In this document: positions 8,977 to 17,016 of the stretch, in pieces
Layout: the number at the start of each line of letters is the position of its first letter
Numbering within the stretch: position 1 is the stretch's first letter
Assembly (NCBI RefSeq): GCF_020171465.1
Contig: NZ_JAIUZR010000006.1
Coordinates: 62,001-126,000 of the forward strand
Source: Lutimonas saemankumensis
Lineage (GTDB): Bacteria > Bacteroidota > Bacteroidia > Flavobacteriales > Flavobacteriaceae
Direction of reading: 5' to 3'
Length of the DNA stretch: 64,000 nucleotides
The notes under the pieces: generated by a model
Database searches by the model: none
The model's input: only the letters and a program-made list of their open reading frames with translations
What the model was told of the DNA's origin: nothing
Made by a program: the position numbers and the translations under genes

Positions 8977-9651
8977 TTGTTGGAAAAGGTCACCATATTC
9001 GTTTTTCTGTTTTGCCTTCCCTTGTTGTCAATTGCACAGATAGACAATAACAATGCGCAGGAAACAGATGTATTTCAGTATGAGCCTGAAAATAAGAACT
9101 CAATGGAGTATGTACCTGAGGATGCGGAATCCAGGGATATAACTGCCGAAACGGTAACTGTTTTTGGAACCATCAAAGAGATTGCGGAAAAATTCCCGAC
9201 ACATAGTGTGGTTCCCGAGAAAAGAAGGCGAAGCCTGAGTGATTTCAATCAACGAGAAAAAGACGTCTTGGTTTCTCAATACTGGAATGGCCAGGACGTT
9301 AGTGTAAAAAAATTCCAGACCTCATTGGAGCTTGGGAAGCTTGAAACCAGTTCGAAATCCATAAAAATTATTTGTCGTGACCATAGTTACGTTGACGGAG
9401 ACCGCGTAAAGCTCTATGTGAATGAAGAGGTTGTTAGAAGAAGTATTACCCTTAGAGCAGGTTATTATACGATAAATGTTAATTTGAAAGAAGGATTCAA
9501 CCGAATTGATATTGAGGCCCTGAATCAAGGGTCCTCAGGGCCGAATACGGCTGAATTCAAGGTTTTGGATGAAAATGGCATCCTTCTTGCAGATAAAGAA
9601 TGGAATATACTTACAGGTTATATAGCCACCCTGGTAGTAATGAGAAATTAA
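8977..9651 (+). CDS. Secreted protein of unknown function
   Basis: A 224-residue protein with a signal peptide (VTIFVFLFCLPLLSIAQ). No ATG exists in the frame after the upstream stop at 8965-8967; translation probably starts at one of the two TTG codons at 8977 or 8980. The C-terminal half (about 120-215) contains regular beta-strand-like stretches (IKIICRDHSYVDGDRVKLYVN, ITLRAGYYTINVNL, GFNRIDIEALNQG) that look like a beta-sandwich of the kind used for binding. I do not recognise a named family. It sits just ahead of the class A PBP gene on the same strand, which hints at a cell-envelope role but does not prove one. Confidence 0.65.
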   Translation: MLEKVTIFVFLFCLPLLSIAQIDNNNAQETDVFQYEPENKNSMEYVPEDAESRDITAETVTVFGTIKEIAEKFPTHSVVPEKRRRSLSDFNQREKDVLVSQYWNGQDVSVKKFQTSLELGKLETSSKSIKIICRDHSYVDGDRVKLYVNEEVVRRSITLRAGYYTINVNLKEGFNRIDIEALNQGSSGPNTAEFKVLDENGILLADKEWNILTGYIATLVVMRN

Positions 9652-9716
9652 AAATAGCCTTCTTCAATCAAGTAAATATTCTTGGTTAAATCTAGTCCTC
9701 CCCTCCTAAAAATGTT

Positions 9717-11975
9717 ATGAGAAAAAAGCTGTTGATTTTTTTGACAAAACTGTTTCTGATCGGAGTTTTGATACTTGGATTGTTTATTGGTTTTGTTTAT
9801 TTGGGAGTATTTGGGAAGGTATATTCAATTGGAGAGCTTAAGGAATTTAAGAACGAATCAGCTTCTCTGGTTGTTTCCGATCAAGGTAAGCTCATTGGGA
9901 AGTTTTTCGCAGAGAACAGAACCAACGTTGAGTTTGACCAGTTTCCCAAAGAACTAATTGAGGCATTGATCGCCACAGAAGATGCGCGTTACTTTGAACA
10001 TGAAGGGGTGGATGGCAGGAGTTTGTTCAGAGTCCTGATCAAGTCTGTTATACTTCAGCAAAAAAATTCGGGTGGAGGAAGCACCATTACCCAGCAGCTG
10101 GCAAAGAATATGTTTGGAAGAAAGAATTATGGTTTCCTTTCGATGCCCGTGAACAAAACCAAAGAGATTATTCTGGCTTCTCGACTTGAAAGTATTTATT
10201 CAAAGGAAGATATTTTGACATTGTATCTCAATACGGTTCCCTTTGGAGAAAATGTCCTTGGAATTGAAGCGGCCTCACACAGATACTTCAATAAGAATGT
10301 TGAAGATTTACAAACGGAGGAATCTGCTGTTCTTGTTGGTATGCTAAAGGCCAATACATATTACAATCCGAGACTGTACCCGGAACATGCGCTGCAAAGA
10401 AGAAATGTGGTGCTTGAACAAATGCAGAAATACGGCTACCTGAAGGAAGATAGAGCAGATAGATTACAGCAGTTACCCCTAAAACTTGATTATGCAAACC
10501 TTGAATCAGAAGGTCCGGCAAACTATTTCCTGGTTCAGGTCAAGAAGGAAGCACAGCACATAATCGAGAATATTAACACAACCTCCGAAACAAAATATGA
10601 TCTTCACAAGAGTGGGCTTATTATTGAAACCACCTTGGATTATGATCTTCAGCAATATGCACTTCAGGCATTTTCATCGCATCTGGGGCGGATGCAAAAT
10701 AGACTGAATCGTCAATACGCAAAGGGAACTGATCGCAGAATGCTGGAGGTTCTTGTTGAAAAGGAACTGAGCCGACTGAATCTGGAGAATAAAGCAGACA
10801 TCAAGAAGAAGAGAGAGATTTTTACCTGGGATGGATTTACTTCCGATTCAATTTCAGTCAGAGACAGCATATCATTGAATCTTACCCTGTTACATGCCGG
10901 GCTTCTGGCAATGAACCCAAAGAGTGGTACGGTTAAAGCCTGGGTAGGTGGAATAGATTTCAGAACCCATCCCTATGATCAGATATTTGCCCAAAGACAG
11001 ACGGCATCAGCGTTTAAACCCATTCTTTATGCTTCCGCGCTTGAAGCAGGTGCCCTGCCTTGTCAGTATTTGGACAATGATGAACTTATACTTCAAGATT
11101 TTGATAACTGGCAACCGAGGAATTATGACCGTTCTCAAGGTGGCAAATACTCAATTGCCGCTTCCTTATCGAGATCGATGAATATTCCCACGGTGAATTT
11201 GTTTTTTCAGGTTGGATATGAGCGTTTGAATGAAACCTGGACCAATCTTGGGTTCTCACAGGAACTTCAGGAAAAACCTTCTGTGGCTTTGGGTACAAAC
11301 AGCGCCAGTTTGTATGAAATGACTATTGCATATGCCGCGTTTTCTAATGGAGGCAGAAAGGTAAAGCCCGTTTTTATTGATAGGATCAAAAATGCTCAGG
11401 GCAAAGTGCTTTATCAAAGACCCCGTTCGATGGATCAAGAGAGGGTGCTGCAGGAATCAACCAGTGGAATGATGTCTGCCATGCTGGAAAAAGCTGTTTA
11501 TGAAGGTACCGGAAAATCCATGGCCAACATTTATGGAGTAAGAAGCTCCCTTGCGGGTAAAACAGGAACGTCACAGGACTACGGTGATGCATGGTTCCTG
11601 GCATATAACAATGATCTGGTCATTGCCAGCAGGGTAGGTGCCACATATCCATTGATCCATTTCAACAAAGGTTCTGATGGGGCAGGAAGTACTTTGGCAC
11701 TCCCGATCGTGGCCAAGACTTTGCAAAAGTCTCAAAGAAATGCAAATACAAAATCAAAGTACCTCAAGGATTTAGAGGTTTCTGAAGTGTATCTTGAATC
11801 CATATCCTGCGTTGATCACATAGACGATTCTGATTTTGAAAAGTTTTTTGACGATCTTTTCAAAGACCGCAATACCACTTTTGAAAAAGCCTCCAAGAAA
11901 GCAAAACGACAGGCCAAAAAAGAGAAAAGAAAATCCTGGTTTAAAAGACTCTTTGGGAAAAAGGAAAAATCTTGA
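9717..11975 (+). CDS. Class A penicillin-binding protein (PBP1A/1C-like transglycosylase-transpeptidase)
   Basis: A 752-residue bifunctional peptidoglycan synthase. After one membrane anchor (about 8-31) comes the GT51 glycosyltransferase domain (about 50-230) with catalytic Glu88 in ATEDARYFEHEGVD and the GGSTITQQLAKN motif. The transpeptidase domain (about 395-670) has Ser431-x-x-Lys434, the SMN motif at 487-489 and KTGTS from 615, so all catalytic residues are present. The C-terminus is a Lys/Arg-rich tail of about 40 residues, perhaps cytosol-independent wall or membrane contact. It polymerises and cross-links glycan strands in the periplasm. The gene converges with the small membrane protein gene at 12003. 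Confidence 0.93.
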   Translation: MRKKLLIFLTKLFLIGVLILGLFIGFVYLGVFGKVYSIGELKEFKNESASLVVSDQGKLIGKFFAENRTNVEFDQFPKELIEALIATEDARYFEHEGVDGRSLFRVLIKSVILQQKNSGGGSTITQQLAKNMFGRKNYGFLSMPVNKTKEIILASRLESIYSKEDILTLYLNTVPFGENVLGIEAASHRYFNKNVEDLQTEESAVLVGMLKANTYYNPRLYPEHALQRRNVVLEQMQKYGYLKEDRADRLQQLPLKLDYANLESEGPANYFLVQVKKEAQHIIENINTTSETKYDLHKSGLIIETTLDYDLQQYALQAFSSHLGRMQNRLNRQYAKGTDRRMLEVLVEKELSRLNLENKADIKKKREIFTWDGFTSDSISVRDSISLNLTLLHAGLLAMNPKSGTVKAWVGGIDFRTHPYDQIFAQRQTASAFKPILYASALEAGALPCQYLDNDELILQDFDNWQPRNYDRSQGGKYSIAASLSRSMNIPTVNLFFQVGYERLNETWTNLGFSQELQEKPSVALGTNSASLYEMTIAYAAFSNGGRKVKPVFIDRIKNAQGKVLYQRPRSMDQERVLQESTSGMMSAMLEKAVYEGTGKSMANIYGVRSSLAGKTGTSQDYGDAWFLAYNNDLVIASRVGATYPLIHFNKGSDGAGSTLALPIVAKTLQKSQRNANTKSKYLKDLEVSEVYLESISCVDHIDDSDFEKFFDDLFKDRNTTFEKASKKAKRQAKKEKRKSWFKRLFGKKEKS

Positions 11976-12002
11976 TTCCCTTTTAACAAAGACTTTGAAT
12001 CG

Positions 12003-12248
12003 TTAATTAAACATTTTACTAAGGATAGCGATACCTCCAAAAAGAAATAAAAATGCAAATGCGATTATGAATCCAATGATCCAAAGTATCAAAGTTCCTT
12101 TCGCCCAGTTTTTTTTATGAATATTGGTTTCTTCTGTAAATGCCCATACCAGTAACATAATGACTCCTATTATCGGTAGAGAGGAAATGAAAATGGTCAG
12201 GGCCCATTCTTTTGCATCAAGGGTTCGGTTGTTGTCTAATACTTGCAT
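12003..12248 (-). CDS. Small two-helix membrane protein
   Basis: An 81-residue protein with two clear membrane segments (about 16-37 and 51-73) separated by a charged loop (TEETNIHKKNWAKG). The N-terminus before the first helix is short and polar. The family is found in many Bacteroidetes but has no assigned role that I know of. The coding region overlaps the 3' end of the preceding endonuclease-fold gene by 32 nt in another frame, which indicates translational coupling. The reading frame and membrane pattern make it a credible gene despite its size. Confidence 0.7.
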   Translation of the reverse strand: MQVLDNNRTLDAKEWALTIFISSLPIIGVIMLLVWAFTEETNIHKKNWAKGTLILWIIGFIIAFAFLFLFGGIAILSKMFN

Positions 12249-13233
12249 ATTGTTGGTTTTTAAATTTAAATTTCATCAGTAAAGGTAAGTGATCGGAAGC
12301 GGTTTCAAATCTTGATAGAACCATAGCATCAATTTCTTCAATAAAATCCTTGTTGTAAAATATATAGTCAAGCCTTTCTGAAGGGGCCTCCGAATTATAG
12401 GTGTTTTCAAAATTTTCAGGGTCAAAGGAGGCGCATCCTATATTTTGAATTTTAAGAATAATGTTGATCCCGGCATCTTCATAATTGATATCGCTGTTAA
12501 AATCTCCGAGTAAAATGGTTGGGTATTTTTTAGCGTATTTAAGATAGATGTTTTTGATCTGATAAAACTGGTCCTTTCTTGTGGTACTGTCAAAAGCCTC
12601 GAGGTGTACGTTGATCAGCACTACTGTTCTGCCTTCAATTTTCACCTTGGTCAACTGAGCCAGCCTGTCAAGATAAAAGCTGTCATAATAAAAAGGATTG
12701 TTTTGGTTGCGTTTGAGCTCTATACGTTCTTGTTCAAGAATCGGGAATTTACTTAAAACCGATTGCCCGGAAAGGATTTTTCCAAAATGCATGGAAAAAG
12801 GATAGTAGGGAAAGGGAACATATTTTTTGTCCCAGTTGATATTTTTTCCAAAATACGGGTAACCAAGTTTTGCAATTTCATGTTGCTGATCGATATAGTA
12901 AGAACGCTTAGAATCAAAATCGATTTCCTGAAAACATACAATATCAGCATCACTTTTTTTGAGTTCATAGATGACTTTGTTCAAGTTTTGATCAAATAGA
13001 GATTTTGGTTTCTCAACAGGAAGATTATTGGTCATGCCGCTTAAATACCCAATATTGTATGTCATGATACTATGAATGGTATCGTTAGGTTGGGTTCCTG
13101 TATATTCATAGCCTCCTGTTTCATTATAGGTCAAACTACTTAAGTTTGGTGAAGAAGCCCAGAGATAAAAGCCCACTAATAAGAAAAACAGGCAAACGAG
13201 AAGTATGAAAAGGTTCTTGAGGGTTGATTTCAT
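12217..13233 (-). CDS. Endonuclease/exonuclease/phosphatase family protein, membrane anchored
   Basis: A 338-residue protein with an N-terminal membrane segment (about 7-27) and an extracytoplasmic metal-dependent hydrolase domain. Key family motifs are present in order: MTYNIGY, CFQEID (metal-binding Glu), NVHLEAF, LLGDFNSD (Asp and Asn) and the C-terminal SDHLPL with the catalytic Asp-His pair. The superfamily includes DNases, phosphodiesterases and inositol/sphingolipid phosphatases, so the substrate is not fixed. Location outside the cytoplasm favours a nuclease or lipid phosphodiesterase role. It overlaps the small membrane protein gene downstream. Confidence 0.85.
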   Translation of the reverse strand: MKSTLKNLFILLVCLFFLLVGFYLWASSPNLSSLTYNETGGYEYTGTQPNDTIHSIMTYNIGYLSGMTNNLPVEKPKSLFDQNLNKVIYELKKSDADIVCFQEIDFDSKRSYYIDQQHEIAKLGYPYFGKNINWDKKYVPFPYYPFSMHFGKILSGQSVLSKFPILEQERIELKRNQNNPFYYDSFYLDRLAQLTKVKIEGRTVVLINVHLEAFDSTTRKDQFYQIKNIYLKYAKKYPTILLGDFNSDINYEDAGINIILKIQNIGCASFDPENFENTYNSEAPSERLDYIFYNKDFIEEIDAMVLSRFETASDHLPLLMKFKFKNQQYASIRQQPNP

Positions 13234-13289
13234 TTTGGGGGAAAGAATAAAAAATAAATATAATAAATATTTTTAATACAATTTCTTTG

Positions 13290-13297
13290 TATATTTG
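13290..13297 (+). promoter_or_regulatory. rpsU promoter -7 box
   Basis: TATATTTG is an exact match to the Bacteroidetes TAnnTTTG element. It lies about 50 nt before the rpsU start, giving a leader of about 45 nt that contains the strong Shine-Dalgarno sequence. No clear TTG -33 element at the ideal distance was seen. Confidence 0.6.
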
Positions 13298-13332
13298 CAG
13301 CCCAAAAAATAATTTTAAAAGGAACAGATGAA

Positions 13333-13340
13333 AGGAGGTG
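13333..13340 (+). promoter_or_regulatory. Strong Shine-Dalgarno of rpsU
   Basis: AGGAGGTG ends 7 nt before the rpsU ATG and is almost fully complementary to the 3' end of 16S rRNA. Other genes of this window lack anything comparable, as is normal in Bacteroidetes. It is therefore likely to be regulatory and not just a generic initiation signal. Confidence 0.85.
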
Positions 13341-13347
13341 CCCCACT

Positions 13348-13545
13348 ATGTTAATTATTCCTGTTAAGGATGGTGAAAATATAGACAGAGCGTTAAAACG
13401 TTTTAAGAGGAAATTTGATAGAACGAAAACTATGAAGACGTTGAGAGAAAGAAAAGAGTTTACAAAGCCTTCTGTGGTAAGACGTAAACAAATTCAAAAA
13501 GCTCAGTATGTTCAGGCTATCAGAACTTCAGAAGAGAAAGGTTAA
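13348..13545 (+). CDS. rpsU: 30S ribosomal protein bS21
   Basis: A 65-residue basic protein, standard length for bS21 (MLIIPVKDGENIDRALKRFKRKF at the start). It binds near the 3' end of 16S rRNA on the 30S platform. In Flavobacterium, bS21 together with bS18 and bS6 is known to hide the anti-Shine-Dalgarno sequence; ribosomes lacking it regain Shine-Dalgarno recognition. The perfect Shine-Dalgarno in front of this gene fits a feedback loop that raises bS21 synthesis when it is scarce. The gene has its own promoter box and terminator and so is probably transcribed alone. Confidence 0.97.
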   Translation: MLIIPVKDGENIDRALKRFKRKFDRTKTMKTLRERKEFTKPSVVRRKQIQKAQYVQAIRTSEEKG

Positions 13546-13567
13546 TTCCTTTAAAAAATAATTCTAA

Positions 13568-13594
13568 GTGTCCCGATTTTCGGGACTTTTTTTT
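13568..13594 (+). terminator. Rho-independent terminator after rpsU
   Basis: GTCCCGA / TCGGGAC form a 7-bp stem with a 3-nt loop, followed by eight T residues. It starts 25 nt after the rpsU stop codon. Confidence 0.9.
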
Positions 13595-13626
13595 GTTAAA
13601 AGTTTAAGATTTACTTCTAATTTTTG

Positions 13627-13634
13627 TATTTTTG
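13627..13634 (+). promoter_or_regulatory. Candidate xerC promoter -7 box
   Basis: TATTTTTG matches TAnnTTTG and lies about 70 nt before the xerC start, just after the rpsU terminator. A good -33 TTG is not visible. Confidence 0.4.
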
Positions 13635-13701
13635 AAAGTAGTGTTGAAAGTTCAGTAGTAAGAATGTAACTGAATCGGTATTTGATAACAGAAGAATCAT
13701 T

Positions 13702-14592
13702 TTGAGTATATCTCATTTTATAACTTATCTGGATTGCGAAAGAAAATATTCTCCATATACAATTACGGCATATAAAAAAGACCTGATCTCTTTTCAAGAG
13801 TTCTGCACCAAAGAGTTTCAATTAAATGAAATTTCTGAGGTTTCTTATTCCTTAATTCGAAGTTGGATCGTATCGCTGGTTGAAGTTGGTATTTCAAACA
13901 GATCAATAAACCGGAAAGTAAGTTCATTGAGATCCTATTTTAATTACCTTTTGAAATCAAAACAGATTGAAGAACATCCTCTACGGAAGCATCAGTCTCT
14001 AAAAGTAGAAAAAAGAGTGAATCTTCCGTTTTCTGAAAATGAGATCAATGAGGTCCTTGACTTTTTTGAACATGCTGAAGGTTTTGAACAGGTAAGGGAT
14101 AAGTTGATTATTGAACTCTTATATACAACGGGTATGAGAAGAGCGGAGTTGATAGGCCTAAAAGAAGGATCAATTGATTTGTCTCAAAATCTTGTTAAAG
14201 TTGTTGGTAAGAGAAATAAAGAAAGACAGTTGCCGTTATTGAATTCAGTAAGGAACACTATAAAGAAATACAGAGTGCTAAGAGAAGGTTTGGAGGTAAA
14301 ATCTGATTCTTTTTTTCTGACTAAAAAAGGCGAAGAAATTTATCCAACCCTTGTGTACAGAATTGTAAACAATTATTTTGGCAGGGTATCCGTAAAAATT
14401 AAAAAGAGCCCTCATATTGTTCGACATTCATTTGCAACACTGCTGTTAAGCGAAGGCGCTGATTTGAATTCCGTTAAGGAATTGCTTGGACACTCCAGCC
14501 TCGCTTCCACCCAGGTGTACACGCATAGTAATCTGAAGGATTTGAAAGTGATGTATAATCAAGCTCATCCAAGGAGCAATAAAAACTATTAA
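13702..14592 (+). CDS. xerC: Tyrosine recombinase XerC/XerD family
   Basis: A 296-residue site-specific recombinase that resolves chromosome dimers at dif. The N-terminal SAM-like core-binding domain covers about 1-90; the catalytic domain about 105-290. The active-site set is complete: Arg146 (TTGMRRAEL), Lys170, His238 and Arg241 (HIVRH), His264 (LLGHSS) and nucleophile Tyr273 (QVYTH). The start is a TTG at 13702, since no ATG gives a complete N-terminal domain. hpf follows after 3 nt. Whether it is the XerC or XerD partner cannot be settled from one sequence; no integrase-like context suggests a mobile element. Confidence 0.9.
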   Translation: MSISHFITYLDCERKYSPYTITAYKKDLISFQEFCTKEFQLNEISEVSYSLIRSWIVSLVEVGISNRSINRKVSSLRSYFNYLLKSKQIEEHPLRKHQSLKVEKRVNLPFSENEINEVLDFFEHAEGFEQVRDKLIIELLYTTGMRRAELIGLKEGSIDLSQNLVKVVGKRNKERQLPLLNSVRNTIKKYRVLREGLEVKSDSFFLTKKGEEIYPTLVYRIVNNYFGRVSVKIKKSPHIVRHSFATLLLSEGADLNSVKELLGHSSLASTQVYTHSNLKDLKVMYNQAHPRSNKNY

Positions 14593-14595
14593 CTT

Positions 14596-14892
14596 ATGAA
14601 AGTATCTGTTCAGTCTGTAAATTTTAACATCAGTAATGATTTAACCAATTACATCGAAAAGAAAGTTAATAACCTGGAGAAATTCCACGATCATATTATT
14701 GATGCAGAGGTCTATCTCAAAGTTCAAAGCACAAGTGAAAAAGAAAATAAAATCGTGGATATAAGAATCAACCTTCCCGGGGTGGATGTGGTTGCCAAAA
14801 AACAATCAAAGACATTTGAGGAAGCGGTTAGTTTAGGAGTTGATTCTGTTAAGAGACAATTAGTTAAAAGAAAAGAGAAATTAAGAGCATAA
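14596..14892 (+). CDS. hpf: Ribosome hibernation-promoting factor, short form
   Basis: A 98-residue HPF/RaiA-type protein (MKVSVQSVNFNISNDLTNYI). It binds the decoding centre of idle 70S ribosomes in starvation. It has only the N-terminal HPF domain with basic C-terminal end (KRQLVKRKEKLRA) and lacks the dimerising C-terminal domain of long HPF. The start is 3 nt after the xerC stop, so the two are co-transcribed. Length suits short HPF or RaiA. Confidence 0.92.
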   Translation: MKVSVQSVNFNISNDLTNYIEKKVNNLEKFHDHIIDAEVYLKVQSTSEKENKIVDIRINLPGVDVVAKKQSKTFEEAVSLGVDSVKRQLVKRKEKLRA

Positions 14893-14920
14893 ATTATTTT
14901 AAAAATATAGTCAAAAAGTT

Positions 14921-14950
14921 TTGCAGAACTAATAAAACTTTTTACATTTG
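14921..14950 (+). promoter_or_regulatory. Promoter of the tRNA-tuf unit
   Basis: TTG at 14921-14923, a 19-nt spacer, and TACATTTG at 14943-14950 give a complete match to the Bacteroidetes housekeeping promoter (TTG-N19-TAnnTTTG). Transcription should begin near 14955-14958, about 90 nt before the first tRNA. Confidence 0.75.
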
Positions 14951-14981
14951 CAAACCGTTAGAAAAAGCGGTTTGTTTTTTT
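14951..14981 (+). terminator. Terminator hairpin directly after the promoter box
   Basis: CAAACCG (14951-14957) and CGGTTTG (14968-14974) form a 7-bp stem with a 10-nt loop, followed by T6AT. It probably ends the xerC-hpf transcript, yet its 5' arm occupies the predicted transcription start of the tRNA promoter. Confidence 0.7.
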
Positions 14982-15046
14982 ATATAGGATTCCTGATAAT
15001 TCAAATTGTTTTTGATTGGAATTAGAAGGAATTTTAAAGTAAAAAA

Positions 15047-15120
15047 GCCGATGTAGCTCAGCTGGCTAGAGCAGCTGATTTGTAATCAGCAGGTCGTGGG
15101 TTCGAGTCCCTCCATCGGCT
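15047..15120 (+). tRNA. tRNA-Thr (anticodon TGT)
   Basis: 74 nt. Acceptor arms GCCGATG / CATCGGC, D arm with AGCTCAGCTGGCTAGAGC, anticodon stem GCTGA/TCAGC with loop TTTGTAA, T arm GTTCGAGTC. CCA is not encoded. First of four tRNAs ahead of tuf. Confidence 0.97.
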
Positions 15121-15151
15121 CAGGTCTTTGAAAAAAATAGAAAAATATTGA

Positions 15152-15232
15152 GGGGAGATACTCAAGCGGCCAACGAGGACAGACTGTAACTCTGTTGGGA
15201 AACCTTCGCAGGTTCGAATCCTGCTCTCCCCA
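15152..15232 (+). tRNA. tRNA-Tyr (anticodon GTA)
   Basis: 81 nt with a long variable arm, as expected of class II tRNA-Tyr. Acceptor arms GGGGAGA / TCTCCCC, anticodon stem ACAGA/TCTGT with loop CTGTAAC, T loop TTCGAAT. CCA is not encoded. Confidence 0.97.
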
Positions 15233-15259
15233 CAAGATTGTTTAAGGTAAAAAATTTAA

Positions 15260-15332
15260 GCGGGAGTAGCTCAGTTGGTAGAGCTTCAGCCTTCCAAGCT
15301 GATTGTCGCCGGTTCGAGCCCGGTCTCCCGCT
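15260..15332 (+). tRNA. tRNA-Gly (anticodon TCC)
   Basis: 73 nt. Acceptor arms GCGGGAG / CTCCCGC, anticodon stem TCAGC/GCTGA with loop CTTCCAA, T loop TTCGAGC. CCA is not encoded. Confidence 0.97.
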
Positions 15333-15441
15333 CTATTTTTCAACTCATTATATGAAGTTGGAATAAATAAAACCTGTTCCAGGTGATTTTGTACTTGAGC
15401 ACAGATACAATAAAAGGAGTCCGGTTTTTAAACATAAACAA

Positions 15442-15513
15442 GCCGGTGTAGCTCAGGGGTAGAGCGTTTCCTTGGTAAGGAAGAGGTCACGGGTTCAAAT
15501 CCCGTCATTGGCT
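15442..15513 (+). tRNA. tRNA-Thr (anticodon GGT)
   Basis: 72 nt. Acceptor arms GCCGGTG / CATTGGC with one G-T pair, anticodon loop TTGGTAA in a TTCC/GGAA-containing stem, T loop TTCAAAT. CCA is not encoded. The Thr-Tyr-Gly-Thr order ahead of tuf is the order also seen in other bacteria (thrU-tyrU-glyT-thrT-tufB of E. coli). Confidence 0.97.
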
Positions 15514-15582
15514 CAATGAAGATGCTTCAAATTTAGAATTAAACACGAATATATATATAACTAAGATTAAAATTTAACAATC

Positions 15583-16770
15583 ATGGCAAAAGAAACTTTT
15601 GATCGTTCAAAGCCCCATTTAAATATTGGAACTATTGGACACGTTGACCACGGTAAAACTACTTTGACTGCTGCCATTACAAAAGTGTTGGCAGATAAAG
15701 GACTTTCTGAAGTAAAGGATTTCGATCAGATCGATAACGCTCCTGAAGAAAAAGAAAGAGGTATAACAATTAACACAGCGCACGTAGAATATGCTACTGC
15801 TAACCGTCACTATGCACACGTTGACTGTCCAGGTCACGCGGATTACGTTAAGAACATGGTAACTGGTGCTGCTCAGATGGACGGTGCTATCTTGGTTGTT
15901 GCTGCTACTGATGGTCCAATGCCACAAACTAGAGAACACATCCTTTTAGGACGTCAGGTAGGTATTCCTAGAATTGTTGTATTCATGAACAAAGTGGACA
16001 TGGTTGACGATGAGGAATTATTAGAATTGGTTGAGATGGAAGTTAGAGATCTTCTTTCTTTTTACGAGTATGACGGAGATAATGGTCCTGTAATTCAAGG
16101 TTCAGCTCTTGGGGCACTTAACGGTGAAGCAAAATGGGTTGATACAGTTGTTGAATTGATGGATGCTGTTGATAGCTGGATTGAAATTCCTAAGAGAGAC
16201 GTTGATAAAGATTTCTTGATGCCTGTTGAAGATGTATTCTCAATTACAGGTCGTGGTACTGTTGCTACAGGTCGTATCGAACTTGGAGTTGCCAATACAG
16301 GTGATGCTGTAGATATCATTGGTATGGGTGCTGAGAAATTGACTTCTACGATTACTGGTGTAGAGATGTTCCGTAAGATTTTGGACAGAGGTGAGGCTGG
16401 AGATAACGTTGGTATCCTTTTAAGAGGTATCGATAAAAACGAAATCAAAAGAGGTATGGTAATCTGTAAGCCAGGTTCAATTACTCCACACGCTAAATTC
16501 AAAGCTGAGGTTTATATCTTGAAGAAAGAAGAAGGTGGTCGTCACACTCCTTTCCACAAGAACTATCGTCCTCAGTTCTACGTAAGAACTACAGACGTAA
16601 CAGGAACTATTAACTTACCTGATGGTGTTGAAATGGTAATGCCTGGTGACAACTTGACTATTACAGTTGATTTGATTCAGCCAATTGCCTTGAACATCGG
16701 TCTTCGATTCGCTATCCGTGAAGGTGGTAGAACAGTTGGAGCTGGTCAGGTAACTGAAATTCTTGATTAA
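15583..16770 (+). CDS. tuf: Elongation factor Tu
   Basis: A 395-residue GTPase that delivers aminoacyl-tRNA to the ribosome. G1 motif GHVDHGKT, G3 DCPGHADY, G4 NKVD and G5 GSALG are all visible; domain 2 begins about 205 and domain 3 about 300, ending in [10 protein letters not shown]. Full length. It lies 69 nt behind the last tRNA of the cluster and ahead of tRNA-Trp-secE-nusG, the classic arrangement. Codon use is strongly biased, as for a very highly expressed gene. Confidence 0.99.
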   Translation: MAKETFDRSKPHLNIGTIGHVDHGKTTLTAAITKVLADKGLSEVKDFDQIDNAPEEKERGITINTAHVEYATANRHYAHVDCPGHADYVKNMVTGAAQMDGAILVVAATDGPMPQTREHILLGRQVGIPRIVVFMNKVDMVDDEELLELVEMEVRDLLSFYEYDGDNGPVIQGSALGALNGEAKWVDTVVELMDAVDSWIEIPKRDVDKDFLMPVEDVFSITGRGTVATGRIELGVANTGDAVDIIGMGAEKLTSTITGVEMFRKILDRGEAGDNVGILLRGIDKNEIKRGMVICKPGSITPHAKFKAEVYILKKEEGGRHTPFHKNYRPQFYVRTTDVTGTINLPDGVEMVMPGDNLTITVDLIQPIALNIGLRFAIREGGRTVGAGQVTEILD

Positions 16771-16810
16771 TCATAATCATATTCAGTTGAAATAAAAGAT
16801 TAGAATATCA

Positions 16811-16846
16811 GGTGCTTCTTTACGGAAGCGCCTTGTATTCTTTTTA
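16811..16846 (+). terminator. Weak terminator-like hairpin after tuf
   Basis: GGTGCTTC / GGAAGCGCC pair with one G-T, then TTGTATTCTTTTT. The T tract is interrupted, so termination may be partial and some read-through into tRNA-Trp-secE is plausible. A second stem closing on a TTCG tetraloop follows at about 16855-16874. Confidence 0.5.
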
Positions 16847-16927
16847 AAAAGTATGTTTTTCTTCGGAGAAACTTACTATAAACAAGGGGGACGAACAATG
16901 TATGCGAATACGTTGTTTTCTATCCAT

Positions 16928-17000
16928 ACGGGTGTAGCTCAGTTGGTAGAGCACTGGTCTCCAAAACCAGGTGTCGGGAGTTCGAGCCTCTCCACCCGTG
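16928..17000 (+). tRNA. tRNA-Trp (anticodon CCA)
   Basis: 73 nt. Acceptor arms ACGGGTG / CACCCGT, anticodon stem CTGGT/ACCAG with loop CTCCAAA, T loop TTCGAGC. CCA end is not encoded. It sits 16 nt before secE, so it must be cut from a secE-nusG precursor. Confidence 0.97.
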
Positions 17001-17016
17001 CGTAAAAAGGATAATA

